Made by a program: the position numbers and the translations under genes | In this document: piece after piece, positions 5,506 to 7,383 of the stretch | Position numbering within the stretch: the stretch's first letter is position 1 | How the letters are laid out: every line of letters starts with the position of its first letter | The notes under the pieces: model-generated | What the model was told of the DNA's origin: nothing | The model's database searches: none | What the model saw: the letters and a program-made list of their open reading frames with translations, nothing else | Assembly: GCF_937858865.1 (NCBI RefSeq) | Contig: NZ_CALLYO010000276.1 | Coordinates: forward strand, 1-7,383 | Source: an uncultured Amaricoccus sp. | GTDB taxonomy: Bacteria > Pseudomonadota > Alphaproteobacteria > Rhodobacterales > Rhodobacteraceae | Reading direction: 5' to 3' | DNA: 7,383 nt

Positions 5506-7383
5506 CCGCCGTGGCCGACAGCCCGCTGCCGCCGCCAGCGCCCCAGATCTGGCGCCGGCGCCTCACCCGCGGCCGCGGCGCGATCATCGCCGGCCTCGTC
5601 TTCCTCCTCCTCCTCGCGCTCGTCGACTGGGTGGGGGCGGGCCCGCTCACCTACTTCGACGTCTCCTTCCTCGCCTCCGGCGGCGCGACGCTGGCGCTCG
5701 CCGCCATCGGCCAGACCCTCGTCGTCCTCTCCGGCGGCTTCGACCTCTCGGCCGGCGCCGTCATCTCCCTCGTCAACGTCACCCTCGCCTCGCGCATGGA
5801 CCCGATGGCGGTCGAGACCAGCGTCGCCCTCTGGACCATCGCCGGCATCGCCGTCGGCTGCGCGGTCGGCGCCTTCAACGGCTTCTTCATCGCCGTCCTC
5901 CGCCTGCAGCCGATCGTCGTCACCCTCTCGACCATGTTCATCCTCCAGGGCGTGACGCTCCTCGTCATGGACAAGCCGGGCGGCATGATCGCTCCCGAAC
6001 TCGGCAGCTTCTACCTCGGCGACGCCATTCCCGGCCTGCTCCCGATGCCGGCCGTCCTCGTCGGCCTCGTCCTCCTCGCCTGGGCCTGGCTCAAGGGCAC
6101 CCGCTTCGGCACCGCGCTCTACGCGACCGGCAGCGACCCCGACGCCGCCGCCGCCCAGGGCGTCGACGTCGCCCTCACCCGCTTCCTGACCTACACCATC
6201 GCCGGCGGCTGCTACGGCCTCGCCGGCGTCTTCATCTCCGCCCAGACCGGCAGCGGCGACCCCCTCGTCGGCAACCCGCTGCTCCTCTCGCTCTTCGCCG
6301 CCGTCGTCGTCGGCGGCACCCGGCTCGGCGGCGGCCAGGGCGGGCCGCTCGGCACCGTCTTCGGCGCCTACATCCTGATGATGGTGGTGAACCTGCTGCT
6401 CGTCCTCAACGTCTCCGCCTACTATTCGACGATCGCCGAGGGCACGATCCTGATGCTCGCCGTCCTCGCCGGCTCGCTCACCCGCGACTCGGCGCTCGCC
6501 ACCCACCTGCGGGCCTTGCGCGGCTGGGCCGCCGCCCGCGCCGGCGGCACCCTTCCCTCCCGCCTCCCCGCCGTCGACCGCCGCCTGCGCCGCCTCCACG
6601 CCCCCGCCCCCGCCCCCGCCGCCGCCCGCACGGCCGAGGCCCCGCCCTTCCTCGCCCGCCACGGCGAGACGCTCCGCTACGCGCTCCCCGCCTACGCCTG
6701 CCTCGTCCTCGTCGTCGCGGTGACCGAGCTCTGGCTCGGCCGCGCCGCCTTCAGCTGGAACTACTGGAACGCGCTCCTCGTCCTCTCCTCCTTCCTCGCC
6801 GTGCTCGCCCTCGGCCAGGGCGCCGTCATCCTGACCGGCGGCCTCGACCTCTCCGTCCCCTGGACCATCGGCCTCTCCGGCATCCTGCTCACCGGCATGG
6901 TCAACGGCTCCGACGCCGCCCTCATCTACGCGCTCCCCATCGTCCTCGCCCTCGCCGTCCTCATCGGCCTCGCCAACGGCATCGGCATCGTCTGGCTCGG
7001 CATCTCGCCGATCGTCATGACGCTGGCCACCAACGGCGTCCTGCAGGGGGTGGCGCTGCTCTACTCCCAGGGCACCCCGGCCGGCTTCTCCTCGCCGATG
7101 CTCCGCTGGCTGATGACCGGCCGCCTCCTCGGCATGACCCCGGTCGTCCCGCTCCTCGCCCTCTTCGTCCTCTTCGCCACGCTGCTCCTCGGCCGCACCC
7201 CCTTCGGCCGCCGCGTCTACGGCATCGGCAACGGGCTGCGCGCGGCGCGCCTCGCCGGCATCCCGGTCGAGCGCACGCTCATCCTCGTCTACGTCCTCTC
7301 CGCCCTCTCGGCCGCGCTCGTCGGCGTCATGCTGACCGGCTTCTCCGGCCAGGCGAGCCTCGGCATGGGCGACGACTACCTCC
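5502..7383 (+). CDS. Fused two-domain permease of the CUT2-type ABC transporter (3' end outside window)
   Basis: An inner-membrane permease, open without a stop for 627 codons to the right edge. It starts at the ATGA overlap with the ATPase gene. Residues about 26-326 form a full RbsC-type domain (BPD_transp_2): GQTLVVLSGGFDLSAG, then NGFFIAVLRLQPIVVTLSTMF, and VVVGGTRLGGGQGGPLGT. A polar linker of about 65 residues rich in Arg, Ala and Pro (327-392, including APAPAPAAA at 367-375) leads into a second domain from about 393 with the same marks: GQGAVILTGGLDLSV, NGIGIVWLGISPIVMTLATNG and GIGNGLRAARLAGI. The second half lacks perhaps 70-90 residues here, so the whole protein should be about 700. 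No ATG or GTG occurs in frame between 6453 and 6720, which argues against a separate start for the second half. CUT2 permeases are normally single-domain. Confidence 0.88.
   Translation, partial: MTAVADSPLPPPAPQIWRRRLTRGRGAIIAGLVFLLLLALVDWVGAGPLTYFDVSFLASGGATLALAAIGQTLVVLSGGFDLSAGAVISLVNVTLASRMDPMAVETSVALWTIAGIAVGCAVGAFNGFFIAVLRLQPIVVTLSTMFILQGVTLLVMDKPGGMIAPELGSFYLGDAIPGLLPMPAVLVGLVLLAWAWLKGTRFGTALYATGSDPDAAAAQGVDVALTRFLTYTIAGGCYGLAGVFISAQTGSGDPLVGNPLLLSLFAAVVVGGTRLGGGQGGPLGTVFGAYILMMVVNLLLVLNVSAYYSTIAEGTILMLAVLAGSLTRDSALATHLRALRGWAAARAGGTLPSRLPAVDRRLRRLHAPAPAPAAARTAEAPPFLARHGETLRYALPAYACLVLVVAVTELWLGRAAFSWNYWNALLVLSSFLAVLALGQGAVILTGGLDLSVPWTIGLSGILLTGMVNGSDAALIYALPIVLALAVLIGLANGIGIVWLGISPIVMTLATNGVLQGVALLYSQGTPAGFSSPMLRWLMTGRLLGMTPVVPLLALFVLFATLLLGRTPFGRRVYGIGNGLRAARLAGIPVERTLILVYVLSALSAALVGVMLTGFSGQASLGMGDDYL
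6601..6618 (+). repeat. Short tandem repeat (CCCCCG)x3 in the permease linker
   Basis: Three exact hexamers followed by CCGCCG encode the Ala-Pro run in the cytoplasmic linker between the two permease domains. Units of six bases keep the frame, so length changes would alter only linker length. Simple repeats like this are common in GC-rich linker coding DNA. Confidence 0.6.

Noticed and set aside
6597..6630. Possible separate start for the second permease domain in the linker
   Set aside because: There is no in-frame ATG or GTG between 6453 and 6720 and no ribosome-binding site; the only alternative start is a TTG at 6516 without a Shine-Dalgarno.
5403..6662. Long minus-strand open frame (419 codons) opposite the permease
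   Set aside because: Its translation is a low-complexity run of Gly, Glu, Ala and Asp, the expected antisense product of GC-rich codons in a membrane-protein gene; no domain is visible, and the plus-strand frame has clear permease motifs.

Overview
The window looks like a piece of a very GC-rich alphaproteobacterial chromosome, probably of the Hyphomicrobiales (Rhizobiales) type. This rests on the extreme G/C preference at third codon positions in every real gene and on the style of the sugar ABC transporter, in particular the LFDPTRGIDVGTK-type second ATPase domain. The taxonomic call is inference; there is no marker gene here.

Left edge (1-299): a 38-bp perfect palindrome, then two 19-bp direct repeats ending in a terminal CA. 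This arrangement resembles the multi-repeat end of an IS21-type insertion sequence whose body would lie to the left of the window. A 176-bp leader with two perfect palindromes follows. Cation module (300-1854): a CPA1-type monovalent cation/proton antiporter is followed after 13 bp by a small two-helix potassium channel, probably in one transcript.

Sugar-uptake module (1954-7383, running off the right edge): a GntR/FCD-family repressor on the minus strand is divergent from an operon of a periplasmic CUT2-type binding protein, a double-domain ATPase and a permease. The 157-bp divergent intergenic region holds an AT-rich island with a perfect inverted repeat (TTGATC-CGA-GATCAA) that is the obvious candidate operator. 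A strong hairpin lies between the binding-protein and ATPase genes, and the ATPase and permease genes overlap by ATGA. The regulator presumably senses the transported compound or a product of it and controls the transporter. The substrate cannot be named from the sequence.

The most interesting feature is the permease. It is still open at the right edge and contains two complete-looking RbsC-type membrane domains joined by a polar Ala/Pro/Arg-rich linker, where CUT2 systems normally use one single-domain permease as a homodimer or two separate proteins. The partner ATPase is itself a two-domain fusion whose motifs are split: domain 1 has good Walker A/B but a degenerate signature, while domain 2 has a good signature but degenerate Walker A/B. 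That predicts one competent and one dead ATP site in a transporter that is asymmetric throughout. I see no defence system, CRISPR array, RNA gene or clearly undescribed system.
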